Below are positions 1 through 6,080 of a stretch of DNA of 8,288 nucleotides, piece after piece. Positions within the stretch are counted from its first letter, which is position 1, and every line of letters begins with the position of its first letter. The DNA comes from Bordetella parapertussis (GTDB lineage Bacteria > Pseudomonadota > Gammaproteobacteria > Burkholderiales > SG8-39): NCBI GenBank assembly GCA_945906975.1, contig CAMDRY010000122.1, positions 1 to 8,288 of the forward strand, given 5' to 3'. Made by a program: the position numbers and the translations under genes. The notes beneath the pieces were generated by a model. The model ran no database searches, was not told the DNA's origin, and saw only the letters and a list, made by a program, of their open reading frames with translations.

Positions 1-67
1 CGTCGGCAAGGCATTTTTTATCTGGTTTAATTTTAATGAGCTAAGGCGCTTCGGCACCTTCCAATGA
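1..67 (+). CDS. lepB: Signal peptidase I, C-terminal end (partial)
   Basis: This is the last part of a gene that begins before the window. Read from base 2, it gives 21 residues beginning VGKAFFIWFNF and ending RRFGTFQ, then TGA at 65-67. The G-KAFFIWFNF...-R-GTF/SFQ ending is the usual C-terminus of proteobacterial signal peptidase I, the inner-membrane serine protease that removes signal peptides from exported proteins. The Ser/Lys catalytic dyad lies upstream and cannot be seen. Position just before DUF4845-rnc-era agrees with the lepA-lepB-DUF4845-rnc-era order common in Betaproteobacteria. The call rests on a short tail plus synteny, and both agree well. Confidence 0.85.
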   Translation, partial: VGKAFFIWFNFNELRRFGTFQ

Positions 68-78
68 GCGAGGGAATT

Positions 79-444
79 ATGATCAAGAATCAACGCGGTG
101 TGAGCCTTATGGGCTTGATGATGATCTGTGTCGTGCTCGTGCTTGCCGCTGTGCTGGGCATGAAGCTCTGGCCATCCTTTATGGAGTACTCGGCGGCGAA
201 AAAGGCTGTAATCGCAATTGGCAGTGAGATGCGCGGGGGAACGGTTGCGGACGTCCGCAAGGCTTTTGACAAGCGCGCTCAAGTCGACAGTATCGAGGCG
301 ATCAAAGGTGCCGACCTCGACGTAAGCAAGGACGGAGCTGACATTGTGGTTTCATTTGCATACCCCAAGAAAATTCCCTTGTTTCGCAACGTAAGCTTAC
401 TCATTGATTTTGCCGCGAGCAGCGCCCCTGGCGGAGCCCAATAA
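79..444 (+). CDS. DUF4845 family single-pass membrane protein
   Basis: A small protein of 121 residues from ATG 79, of unknown function. Residues about 9-28 form one hydrophobic helix (LMGLMMICVVLVLAAVLGMKL region) after a short basic N-terminus (MIKNQRG). The remaining roughly 90 residues are polar and probably face the periplasm. Size, topology and place between lepB and rnc fit the DUF4845 family, which occupies this slot in many Betaproteobacteria. An ATG at 64 overlaps the lepB stop (ATGA) and would add five residues (MSEGI). I prefer 79 because GAGGGA at 70-75 can act as its ribosome binding site, though the spacing is short, and because the basic stretch then directly precedes the helix. 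The N-terminus QRG-VSLMG resembles a type IV prepilin leader but lacks the usual glutamate at mature position 5. Confidence 0.8.
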   Translation: MIKNQRGVSLMGLMMICVVLVLAAVLGMKLWPSFMEYSAAKKAVIAIGSEMRGGTVADVRKAFDKRAQVDSIEAIKGADLDVSKDGADIVVSFAYPKKIPLFRNVSLLIDFAASSAPGGAQ

Positions 445-450
445 GGACGG
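442..450 (+). promoter_or_regulatory. Ribosome binding site of rnc overlapping the upstream stop
   Basis: The TAAGGACGG stretch contains the DUF4845 stop TAA and a Shine-Dalgarno-like AAGGA immediately before ATG 451. It fixes the rnc start and suggests that ribosomes finishing the DUF4845 gene can reinitiate on rnc. Confidence 0.6.
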
Positions 451-1119
451 ATGGATAACGCCGCGCTCGAACGAGGCATCGGCTATCGCTTCCAGCGACC
501 AGAGTTGCTGCAGCAGGCGCTGACCCATCGTAGTCACAGCGCCCCGCATAACGAGCGGTTGGAGTTTTTGGGCGATGGCGTTCTCAACTGTGTGATAGCA
601 GACGAGCTATACCGCAATTTCAGCACTTTAAAAGAGGGCGATCTCTCCCGCCTCCGCGCCCACCTTGTGCGGCAGGAGTCGCTTCATTTGCTTGCCCAGA
701 ATCTGCATCTGGGCGATTTTCTCCAACTGGGCGAAGGTGAAATCAAGAGTGGCGGGTTTAACCGGCCCTCAATCCTTGCTGACACTTTTGAGGCGCTTGT
801 CGGAGCGGCATTTCTGGATGGCGGCTTCGAAGGCGCTCAGCAACTCATCCGTCATTTGTTAAAGGCGCAGATTGAAACACTCGACCCAAAGCTGCATGGC
901 AAGGATGCGAAGACACAACTTCAGGAGCTCTTGCAAGGCAGGCACATGAACCTGCCAAGCTATTCTGTGGTTGCGACACAAGGCGCCGCACACAGCCAGT
1001 TGTTCGAGGTCGAGTGCGCGATCGACGCGTTACAAATAAGAACAACCGGAAGCGGTACCAGCCGCCGTTTGGCCGAGCAAGAGGCGGCGATGCTGGCTTT
1101 GCAGAAAATCCAGCCATGA
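451..1119 (+). CDS. rnc: Ribonuclease III
   Basis: A double-strand-specific endoribonuclease of 222 residues that cuts the rRNA precursor and structured mRNAs in the cytoplasm. The catalytic RIII domain spans about residues 1-145 and carries the family signature [12 protein letters not shown] (34-45). A second acidic motif, [11 protein letters not shown] (108-118), follows. E35, D42, D111 and E114 correspond, with a constant offset of three, to the four metal-binding acids E38, D45, D114 and E117 of the E. coli enzyme. A double-stranded-RNA-binding domain covers about 152-221, with the [14 protein letters not shown] segment forming its RNA-contacting helix. Length matches the family (E. coli 226). 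The stop overlaps the era start (ATGA, 1116-1119), so the two are probably translationally coupled. No oddity is seen. Confidence 0.97.
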   Translation: MDNAALERGIGYRFQRPELLQQALTHRSHSAPHNERLEFLGDGVLNCVIADELYRNFSTLKEGDLSRLRAHLVRQESLHLLAQNLHLGDFLQLGEGEIKSGGFNRPSILADTFEALVGAAFLDGGFEGAQQLIRHLLKAQIETLDPKLHGKDAKTQLQELLQGRHMNLPSYSVVATQGAAHSQLFEVECAIDALQIRTTGSGTSRRLAEQEAAMLALQKIQP

Positions 1120-2006
1120 GTGCGTTTCGTTGCGGGACCGTGGCCATCGTAGGGCGTCCCAATGTCGGCAAATCGACGCTGCTGAACAAGCTTGTCGGGC
1201 AGAAGCTCAGTATTACGTCACGCAAGCCCCAAACGACGCGATACCGTCTGAACGGCATACTCACCAAGTTGGATACGCAGTATATTTTTGTTGATACGCC
1301 CGGGTTCCAGATGCGGCACAAAAGCGCCCTAAACCGCGCGATGAACCGGACAGTGACTGACTCTCTTCGGGATCTGGATGTGGCGCTGTTGGTACTGGAG
1401 GCCGGTCAGCTCGAAAAAGAAGACCGGGATGCTCTGGCAATCATTTCAGCAGAGACGCCGCTGGTGATCGCCATTAACAAAATCGATAAACTCGCAGGCA
1501 ACGGGCTATTACTGGACTTCCTGAAAACGGTGGCGGCCTTATGTCCGAGAGCCGAACTTGTCCCGGTTAGCGGACGGCTTGGCAAAAATCTCCCGGAACT
1601 GCTGAAGACTATTCGTACACACCTCCCTGAACAGTCCGCCATTTACGCTGCCGATGATCTTACCGACCGCAATGAACGCTTTCTGGCTGCCGAACTTCTG
1701 CGTGAAAAATTATTCAGACTTACCGGCGATGAACTGCCCTATGGCAGCAGCGTTACGATCGAGAAGTTTGAGGAAGAGGGGCAGATGAGGCGTATCCATG
1801 CCGCGATCATCGTCGACAAAGATTCGCACAAGGCCATGGTAATCGGCCAAAAGGGCCTAAAGCTCAAGGAGATTGCGACGGCAGCCCGCATTGACATGGA
1901 AAAGCTCTTCGGCGGCAAAGTGTTCCTGCAGGTTTGGGTAAAAGTGAAAAGCGGCTGGACCGACGACGAGCGTTCCTTGCGCACGCTGGGCTTCGGGGAT
2001 CTCTGA
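1116..2006 (+). CDS. era: GTPase Era, 16S rRNA-binding assembly factor
   Basis: A Ras-like GTPase of 296 residues that binds the 3' end of 16S rRNA and helps mature the small ribosomal subunit. The G domain shows G1 GRPNVGKST (13-21), the switch I threonines T40/T41 in RKPQTTR, G3 DTPG (60-63) and G4 NKID (121-124). The C-terminal KH domain has its VIGQKG loop at 242-247. The frame stays open upstream to ATG 1014, but that extension lies inside rnc in another frame. The ATG at 1116 starts directly before the G1 strand and overlaps the rnc stop, so it is chosen, although no clear Shine-Dalgarno precedes it. The G5 motif reads [10 protein letters not shown] (149 onward), with SG in place of the common SA. 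Identification is secure. Confidence 0.97.
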   Translation: MSAFRCGTVAIVGRPNVGKSTLLNKLVGQKLSITSRKPQTTRYRLNGILTKLDTQYIFVDTPGFQMRHKSALNRAMNRTVTDSLRDLDVALLVLEAGQLEKEDRDALAIISAETPLVIAINKIDKLAGNGLLLDFLKTVAALCPRAELVPVSGRLGKNLPELLKTIRTHLPEQSAIYAADDLTDRNERFLAAELLREKLFRLTGDELPYGSSVTIEKFEEEGQMRRIHAAIIVDKDSHKAMVIGQKGLKLKEIATAARIDMEKLFGGKVFLQVWVKVKSGWTDDERSLRTLGFGDL

Positions 2007-2013
2007 TCGCCGC

Positions 2014-2739
2014 ATGGCTTTGCACAAACAGCGCCAAGTCCAGCAGTCGGCCTTTGTGCTGCATAGTTATCCATATCGTGAGACCAGCCTTTTGGTCGAG
2101 GTATTCACCAGAGCGCATGGCAGGCTTGTCGTCGTGGCGCGCGGAGCACGCCGCCCAAGGTCGGTGATGCGTGGGAGCCTGCTCGCTTTCCAGCCATTAT
2201 TGCTGGCATGGTCAGGAAAAGGGGAGGTGCGGAGCTTACACAGCGCAGAATGGCAGGGAGGACAACCGATGCTATCGGGTGATGCTTTGCTCTGTGGTTT
2301 TTACCTCAATGAGTTGTTGCTCAAGCTTTTGCCACGAGAAGATCCGCATGAGCAGCTGTTCGATAATTACGAGGGCGCGCTCAGACGTCTTGCGGCTGAG
2401 GCCGACTCGGCCCCGGTTTTACGCGGCTTCGAAAAGCAGATGCTAAAGGAACTCGGCTATGCCCTGGACTTGGAACGTGAAAGCGCCAACGGCGCCAATG
2501 TCGAACCGGATCGCTTGTACACGTATGAGCCTGATCGTGGGGTCCTTGAGCTAAAAGGACCTTCGTCCTCCGGACCGATCCTGCCAGGAGGCGTCTTGCT
2601 GGCGATTGCGCGTGACGATTACCGGGATGGTTCCGTGCAGCAGCATAGCAAGGTGCTGATGCGCATCCTGATCAATCATCGACTTGGCAGGCAATCCCTC
2701 AACAGCCGTCAAATATTCCGCGATTTGCAGGATCTTTGA
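2014..2739 (+). CDS. recO: DNA repair protein RecO
   Basis: A recombination mediator of 241 residues that acts with RecF and RecR to load RecA onto SSB-coated single-stranded DNA during gap repair, and that can anneal complementary strands. The N-terminal OB fold covers about residues 8-80 and includes the typical SYPYRETSLLVEVFTRAHGRL and VARGARRPRS segments. The helical C-terminal part contains FYLNELLLKLLPREDPHEQLF-like sequence (start about residue 96), a RecO hallmark. Length equals that of the E. coli protein (242). The paired CxxC zinc-binding cysteines found in some Gram-positive RecO proteins are absent, as usual for Proteobacteria. ATG 2014 lies 7 bases after the era stop and has only a weak Shine-Dalgarno sequence, which suggests coupling to era translation. 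Confidence 0.95.
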   Translation: MALHKQRQVQQSAFVLHSYPYRETSLLVEVFTRAHGRLVVVARGARRPRSVMRGSLLAFQPLLLAWSGKGEVRSLHSAEWQGGQPMLSGDALLCGFYLNELLLKLLPREDPHEQLFDNYEGALRRLAAEADSAPVLRGFEKQMLKELGYALDLERESANGANVEPDRLYTYEPDRGVLELKGPSSSGPILPGGVLLAIARDDYRDGSVQQHSKVLMRILINHRLGRQSLNSRQIFRDLQDL

Positions 2740-2760
2740 CCTAGAGAGATATTGACGACC

Positions 2761-3501
2761 ATGACATTACTTAGTGTAAATCTCAACAAGATCGCACTTG
2801 TCCGCAATACGCGCACGCTGGGAATCCCCAGTGTCGTCAAGTTCGCGCGGATCGCCCTTGCGGCCGGGGCCCAGGGCATTACGATCCATCCACGACCAGA
2901 CGGACGGCACATTCGTCCCCACGATGTGTCTGATTTGGCTGATGCCCTGATCGATTGGCCCAATACGGATTTCAATATTGAGGGGAATCCGTTTCACGGT
3001 TTGCTGGAGTTCGTTCGTAAATTCCGTCCGCAACAATGCACGCTTGTTCCCGATGAGTCGGGGGCTGCGACATCTGACCACGGATGGAATCTATCCGAGG
3101 ACGGGGCGCGGTTGCGTCCGATTATTGCTGAATTACGCGCGCTTGATGTCCGGGTGAGTCTGTTCATGAATCCTGACCCCCTCGCCATGCCCATGGCGCA
3201 GGCTTTGGGCGCGGATCGCGTGGAACTCTATACCGAGCCTTACGCCAGCAGTTTCGGAACCAAGCAAGCGCGAAACGTCCTTGATCAGTACGTGCAAAGC
3301 GCTATCGCAGCAAGCCGCGCAGGCCTTGGCATTAATGCCGGACACGACCTTAATCTCGCAAACCTTCCAACATTCCTGCGCGCCGTTCCTAATGTTCTCG
3401 AAGTCTCAATCGGTCATGCACTGGTGGCGGATGCATTCGAATTTGGAATGGAGGAAACCGTCCGAATGTACCTTGCGGCGATACGCGAGGGCCGGGCGTG
3501 A
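2761..3501 (+). CDS. pdxJ: Pyridoxine 5'-phosphate synthase, divergent subfamily
   Basis: This TIM-barrel enzyme condenses 1-deoxy-D-xylulose 5-phosphate with 3-amino-2-oxopropyl phosphate to pyridoxine 5'-phosphate, the ring-closing step of DXP-dependent vitamin B6 synthesis. From ATG 2761 it has 246 residues. H43 and H50 (ITIHPRPDGRHI), E74 (FNIEGNP), E155 (VELYTEPYA), H195 (INAGHDL) and G218-H219 (VSIGHAL) fit the active-site and phosphate-binding positions of PdxJ. The wording differs from the E. coli type: NLNKI replaces NIDHI, PRPDGRHI replaces LREDRRHI, NIEGNP replaces NLEMA, and TSDHGWN replaces TTEGGLD. It matches instead the form I recall from Bacteroidetes and Xanthomonas. A TTG at 2752 extends the frame by three codons, but the family's N-terminus favours ATG 2761. 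AGAGAG at 2743-2748 is a possible, rather distant, ribosome binding site. The stop overlaps the acpS start. Confidence 0.93.
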   Translation: MTLLSVNLNKIALVRNTRTLGIPSVVKFARIALAAGAQGITIHPRPDGRHIRPHDVSDLADALIDWPNTDFNIEGNPFHGLLEFVRKFRPQQCTLVPDESGAATSDHGWNLSEDGARLRPIIAELRALDVRVSLFMNPDPLAMPMAQALGADRVELYTEPYASSFGTKQARNVLDQYVQSAIAASRAGLGINAGHDLNLANLPTFLRAVPNVLEVSIGHALVADAFEFGMEETVRMYLAAIREGRA

Positions 3502-3887
3502 TCCTCGGAGTCGGCACGGATCTGGTGGAAATACACCGAATTGAAAAAGCCCTTGCACGCTACGGTGAGCGGTTTGCCCGGCGCGTCCTGGTAGAGCAGG
3601 AACTCGAACATTTTCGCCGAGAAAAGAAACCCGCCGCCTGGCTGGCCAAACGTTTCGCCGCCAAAGAGGCCTTTTCGAAAGCAATGGGAACCGGCATTCA
3701 CTTTCCCGTGAACTGGCACAACGTCAGCGTTGCCAACGCTCGCTCGGGGAAGCCGCAGCTGTGTTTTTCAGAGCCGCTCGCCGCGCTGATGGCCCAGCGT
3801 GGAATCCTTCATGCTCATGTCAGTCTCACAGACGAAATCAGCCTTGCGTTTGCCTTTGTTGTTATTGAGGGGGACTCCGTCAGATGA
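3498..3887 (+). CDS. acpS: Holo-[acyl-carrier-protein] synthase
   Basis: A phosphopantetheinyl transferase of 129 residues that moves the 4'-phosphopantetheine arm from coenzyme A to the serine of apo-ACP, thereby activating it for fatty acid synthesis. The N-terminal MILGVGTDLVEIHRIE carries the Mg-binding D8. The second signature, WLAKRFAAKEAFSKAMGTGI (48-67), carries E57 and K61. Length is typical for the small trimeric AcpS type. The start is GTG at 3498, inside the overlap GTGA with the pdxJ stop. This is the only start that gives the conserved IxGxGxDLVE N-terminus at the right length. The pdxJ-acpS pairing is widely conserved in Proteobacteria. The rare start plus overlap suggests expression tied to pdxJ translation. 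Confidence 0.97.
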   Translation: MILGVGTDLVEIHRIEKALARYGERFARRVLVEQELEHFRREKKPAAWLAKRFAAKEAFSKAMGTGIHFPVNWHNVSVANARSGKPQLCFSEPLAALMAQRGILHAHVSLTDEISLAFAFVVIEGDSVR

Positions 3888-4018
3888 TACCCATTGCCTT
3901 GAAATGCCCATTTGGCGCTGGTTTCCAGCATATTGAGCCGGAATCGTGTCACACCAATTTCACCGGTATGCCCGGGACTGCCACCCTCAATTTTGAATTT
4001 TTTCAAAGAACTCCATGA
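3884..4018 (+). CDS. Candidate 44-codon small ORF filling the acpS-nagZ gap
   Basis: An ATG at 3884 overlaps the acpS stop as ATGA (3884-3887). The frame runs 44 codons without a stop and ends in TGA 4016-4018, again an ATGA overlap with nagZ ATG 4015. The peptide starts MIPIALKCPFGAGFQ and ends NFEFFQRTP. It has two cysteines (8 and 22) and no membrane segment or motif I recognise. The exact fit at both ends imitates the other overlaps in this operon. However, an open frame of this length is not rare by chance, no homolog comes to mind and no strong ribosome binding site precedes it. It may be a real small protein, a leader frame that couples nagZ to acpS, or a coincidence. Confidence 0.3.
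   Translation: MIPIALKCPFGAGFQHIEPESCHTNFTGMPGTATLNFEFFQRTP
3888..4014 (+). other. acpS-nagZ intergenic linker with small inverted repeats
   Basis: This is the only gap above 100 bases in the cluster. It contains GCTGG-TTT-CCAGC at 3917-3929, a CCCGGG palindrome at 3971-3976, and an AT-rich TTTGAA-TTTT-TTCAAA dyad at 3992-4007 that reaches into the AAAGAA stretch in front of nagZ. The last could fold over the nagZ ribosome binding region. None is followed by a U-run, so I see no intrinsic terminator. I found no convincing -35/-10 pair with normal spacing. An internal nagZ promoter remains possible but is not shown. Confidence 0.4.
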
Positions 4019-5058
4019 TGAAATATCTTCCGCTCGGACCGGTGATGCTCGATGTTGCCGGTCCCCGGCTTAGCGATGCGGAGCGCATAACCCTGGCGCA
4101 TCCACTTGTTGGCGCAGTCATCCTTTTCTCACGTAACTTCGAATCAGCGACCCAAATCGCAAAACTGTGCGCAGAGATACGGGAAATTCGTGAGCCATCC
4201 CTGCTTATTACCGTTGACCATGAGGGCGGGAGGGTGCAACGTTTTCGCAAAGGTTTCACCCGTCTTCCGCCCATGCGGACTCTTGGTCAGATTTGGCAGA
4301 AAGACCCGGATCTTGCGCTGGACCTGGCGAAGGACATCGGAATCATCTTGGCCGCTGAACTACTTGTACTCGGTGTCGACCTCAGCTTCACGCCTGTTCT
4401 GGATGTGGACTTCGGCGAAAGCGGTGTAATCGGAGATCGGGCTTTCTCACGAGATCCGCTGGCAATCACCGCGATTGCCGACGCGCTTATGAACGGACTT
4501 GCGTTGGCTGGAATGGGCAATGTCGGCAAGCATTTTCCCGGACACGGGTTTGTCCGGGCCGATTCGCATGTCGCCATTCCCGTGGATGAAAGAGAATTTA
4601 AAGAGATTGAAGCAATTGACCTTGTGCCCTATGGGCGTTTGCAAAATCTCAAGGGGGTAATGCCGGCGCACGTCATTTATCCGGCTTTTGACGACCAGCC
4701 GGCGGGTTTTTCCCGTAAATGGTTGCAGGATGTGCTGCGCGGTCAGTTTGGTTTTGACGGCCTTATTTTCAGCGACGACTTGTCCATGGAAGGCGCTAGG
4801 GTCGCAGGCGGGATTGTGAACAGGGCGAGGGCCGCCTTAGACGCCGGATGCGATATGGTTTTGGTATGCAACGATCCTGAAGCGGCCAACGAGTTGCTCG
4901 TGGGGCTTGGCCACGCGAGCTTGAAGCAGGACAGGGCCGAGAAACTGCGGGGCAGGCCTTGCATCGCCCTTGCTGAAAACGTCCTCTACAAGACGGCTAT
5001 CTTGAATTACGCGCTTTATTTCGACGAAGAGGGCGCTCCCAGAAAGCATGTCGCCTAG
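4015..5058 (+). CDS. nagZ: Beta-N-acetylhexosaminidase NagZ (GH3)
   Basis: A cytoplasmic glycoside hydrolase family 3 enzyme that removes N-acetylglucosamine from anhydro-muropeptides during peptidoglycan recycling; its products can influence AmpC beta-lactamase induction in some bacteria. It has 347 residues, the usual length of the single-domain Gram-negative form. ITVDHEGGRVQRF (65-77) forms part of the sugar site. KHFPGHG (172-178) and the following D183-S-H185 give the mobile-loop catalytic Asp-His pair. FSDDLSMEGA (252-261) holds the nucleophile, D254 by alignment with the GH3 SD motif. ATG 4015 and ATG 4018 are adjacent and equally possible starts; AAAGAA at 4005-4010 is a modest ribosome binding site. 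The stop codon shares CTAG with the convergent transporter gene. Identification is secure. Confidence 0.95.
   Translation: MMKYLPLGPVMLDVAGPRLSDAERITLAHPLVGAVILFSRNFESATQIAKLCAEIREIREPSLLITVDHEGGRVQRFRKGFTRLPPMRTLGQIWQKDPDLALDLAKDIGIILAAELLVLGVDLSFTPVLDVDFGESGVIGDRAFSRDPLAITAIADALMNGLALAGMGNVGKHFPGHGFVRADSHVAIPVDEREFKEIEAIDLVPYGRLQNLKGVMPAHVIYPAFDDQPAGFSRKWLQDVLRGQFGFDGLIFSDDLSMEGARVAGGIVNRARAALDAGCDMVLVCNDPEAANELLVGLGHASLKQDRAEKLRGRPCIALAENVLYKTAILNYALYFDEEGAPRKHVA
4537..4558 (+). repeat. 8-bp perfect inverted repeat inside nagZ
   Basis: CCCGGACA at 4537-4544 and TGTCCGGG at 4551-4558 are exact reverse complements separated by six bases, a strong GC-rich hairpin in the message. It encodes P175 to R181, part of the catalytic KHFPGHG loop. 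No U-run follows, so it is not an ordinary terminator. It may be a by-product of codon choice. Confidence 0.6.
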
Positions 5059-5999
5059 CACGCCGCGCAAGGGTTAACTTCGACGGAAATATGCACGATT
5101 TCTTCATGCTCTTGTAATCTCGCGCGGTACTCATCCGGCAGTAACGGTTTATCGGCAACCAAGCATATGATGCAGGCATAGTGATTGCGTCCGACCCTCC
5201 AGACGTGGAGATCAGTGAGTTTTGCGTCACCATCGCTTTCGATAGCCAGGCGGATTTCCGCGACAACCGGGTGATCCATTTCCCGGTCAAGCAGCACTGC
5301 TGATGATTCGGCGATAAGGCGGTAGGCCCAGACTAGGATAACGCCGGCTCCGACCACACCCATAAACGGATCCAGCCATGACCATCCCGCGAACTTGCCG
5401 GCGATGAGCGCGATAATGGCGAGCACAGAAGTAAAGGCATCTGCCACGACATGGACATATGCCGATTTTAAATTTAGGTCATCATGAGCCTTCGCATGGC
5501 CGTGCCCGTGATGGTGATGGTGATTATGGACATCATTATGATGCGATGGCCCTGCAAGAAGCCATGCGGAGATCAAATTAACCACCAAGCCCGCGACGGC
5601 GACCCCGAGAGCCTCATCGAAGCTGATCTTGACCGGATGCATCAAGCGTGCAGCCGACTCGACGATCATGGCAAGGGCAACAACGCCAAGCAAAAGCGCG
5701 CTGGTAAAACTGCTTAAAATCTCAATTTTCCAGGTTCCAAAGGTGAAGCGCTCGTCGTTGGCAAGTCGCCTCGATAGCAGGTAGGCGAGCCCGGTCAGCC
5801 CTATGGCCAAGGCATGTGTACTCATGTGCCAACCATCAGCGAGCAAGGCCATAGAGTTGAACAGCAATCCGGCGATGATTTCGCCCACCATCATCACGGC
5901 CGTTAAAATGGCCACCCGCCATGTGTTGCGCATGGCGGCCGTGTTTCCACGATCAAAAATATGTTTGTGTTGCCAACGACTCAGATCGTGTGTTTGCAT
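5055..5999 (-). CDS. dmeF: Cation diffusion facilitator, DmeF-type metal efflux protein
   Basis: An inner-membrane divalent-cation/proton antiporter of 314 residues; relatives named DmeF export mainly cobalt and nickel. From MQTHDLSRWQHKHIF, the characteristic DmeF N-terminus, about six transmembrane helices follow (roughly 28-50, 61-77, 97-115, 128-149, 181-201, 210-230). Between helices 4 and 5 lies a histidine-rich loop (153-172, including six consecutive His at 158-164 broken by none but N159). TM2 has H58xxxH62, where Zn transporters have HxxxD or DxxxD, and TM5 has H183xxxD187; together they should form the transport site. A soluble C-terminal domain (about 240-314) carries CxxC at 276-279 and again at the very end, 311-314. 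The frame continues upstream to an ATG at 6089, but that 30-residue extension is unlike the family. No good Shine-Dalgarno is seen. It runs against its neighbours, as an independent unit. Confidence 0.88.
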   Translation of the reverse strand: MQTHDLSRWQHKHIFDRGNTAAMRNTWRVAILTAVMMVGEIIAGLLFNSMALLADGWHMSTHALAIGLTGLAYLLSRRLANDERFTFGTWKIEILSSFTSALLLGVVALAMIVESAARLMHPVKISFDEALGVAVAGLVVNLISAWLLAGPSHHNDVHNHHHHHGHGHAKAHDDLNLKSAYVHVVADAFTSVLAIIALIAGKFAGWSWLDPFMGVVGAGVILVWAYRLIAESSAVLLDREMDHPVVAEIRLAIESDGDAKLTDLHVWRVGRNHYACIICLVADKPLLPDEYRARLQEHEEIVHISVEVNPCAAC

Positions 6000-6029
6000 G
6001 GGAGTAATGAAGCAGCAAGGCCGGGGGTC

Positions 6030-6035
6030 ATTGTA
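6030..6035 (-). promoter_or_regulatory. Candidate -10 box for the dmeF-type gene
   Basis: On the minus strand this reads TACAAT, one base from the TATAAT consensus, and lies 30 bases upstream of the start codon at 5999, allowing a leader of about 20 bases. No good -35 box stands 16-18 bases further upstream (CACGCT at 17), so the promoter may be weak or need an activator. Confidence 0.35.
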
Positions 6036-6051
6036 GCGCCACGAGTCACGG

Positions 6052-6073
6052 CAGCGTGCTAGCATCGACGCTG
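6052..6073. promoter_or_regulatory. Spaced inverted repeat, candidate operator
   Basis: CAGCGT at 6052-6057 and ACGCTG at 6068-6073 are exact reverse complements separated by 10 bases, the geometry of a dimeric repressor site. The dyad covers the expected -35 position of the minus-strand promoter and lies 7 bases before the + strand glycosylase start. It also spans TGCTAGCAT (6057-6065), which could serve as an extended -10 for the + strand gene. Six-base arms can occur by chance, so this is a weak call. Confidence 0.3.
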
Positions 6074-6080
6074 TTTCGCC

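Noticed and set aside
1014..1115. Upstream extension of era to an earlier ATG at 1014
   Set aside because: It lies wholly inside rnc in another frame, its 34 residues are basic and unlike Era, and the ATG at 1116 overlaps the rnc stop and begins directly before the conserved G1 strand.
845..1321. 158-residue minus-strand frame across the rnc/era junction
   Set aside because: It is Arg/Pro-rich and motif-free, antisense to the dsRNA-binding domain and the Era G1 motif, which are clearly the coding sense.
2541..2569. Competing small hairpins in recO (GGTCC/GGACC and AGGAC-CTTC-GTCCT) as an attenuator or terminator
   Set aside because: Five-base stems inside a conserved gene, with no U-run after them and no leader peptide context.
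2752..2760. TTG at 2752 as the pdxJ start
   Set aside because: It would add only MTT; the family begins close to the SVN strand and a normal ATG stands at 2761. It cannot be fully excluded because AGAGAG is nearer to the TTG.
3815..4006. 63-residue minus-strand frame covering the acpS-nagZ gap
   Set aside because: It runs into the acpS 3' coding sequence, has no recognisable domain, and no minus-strand promoter or ribosome binding site is evident. The + strand micro-ORF fits the operon better.
5059..6080. Genomic island or mobile insertion carrying the metal exporter
   Set aside because: No integrase, transposase, flanking direct repeats or tRNA are present, and base composition looks like the neighbours. 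A single convergent gene is not enough to claim an island.
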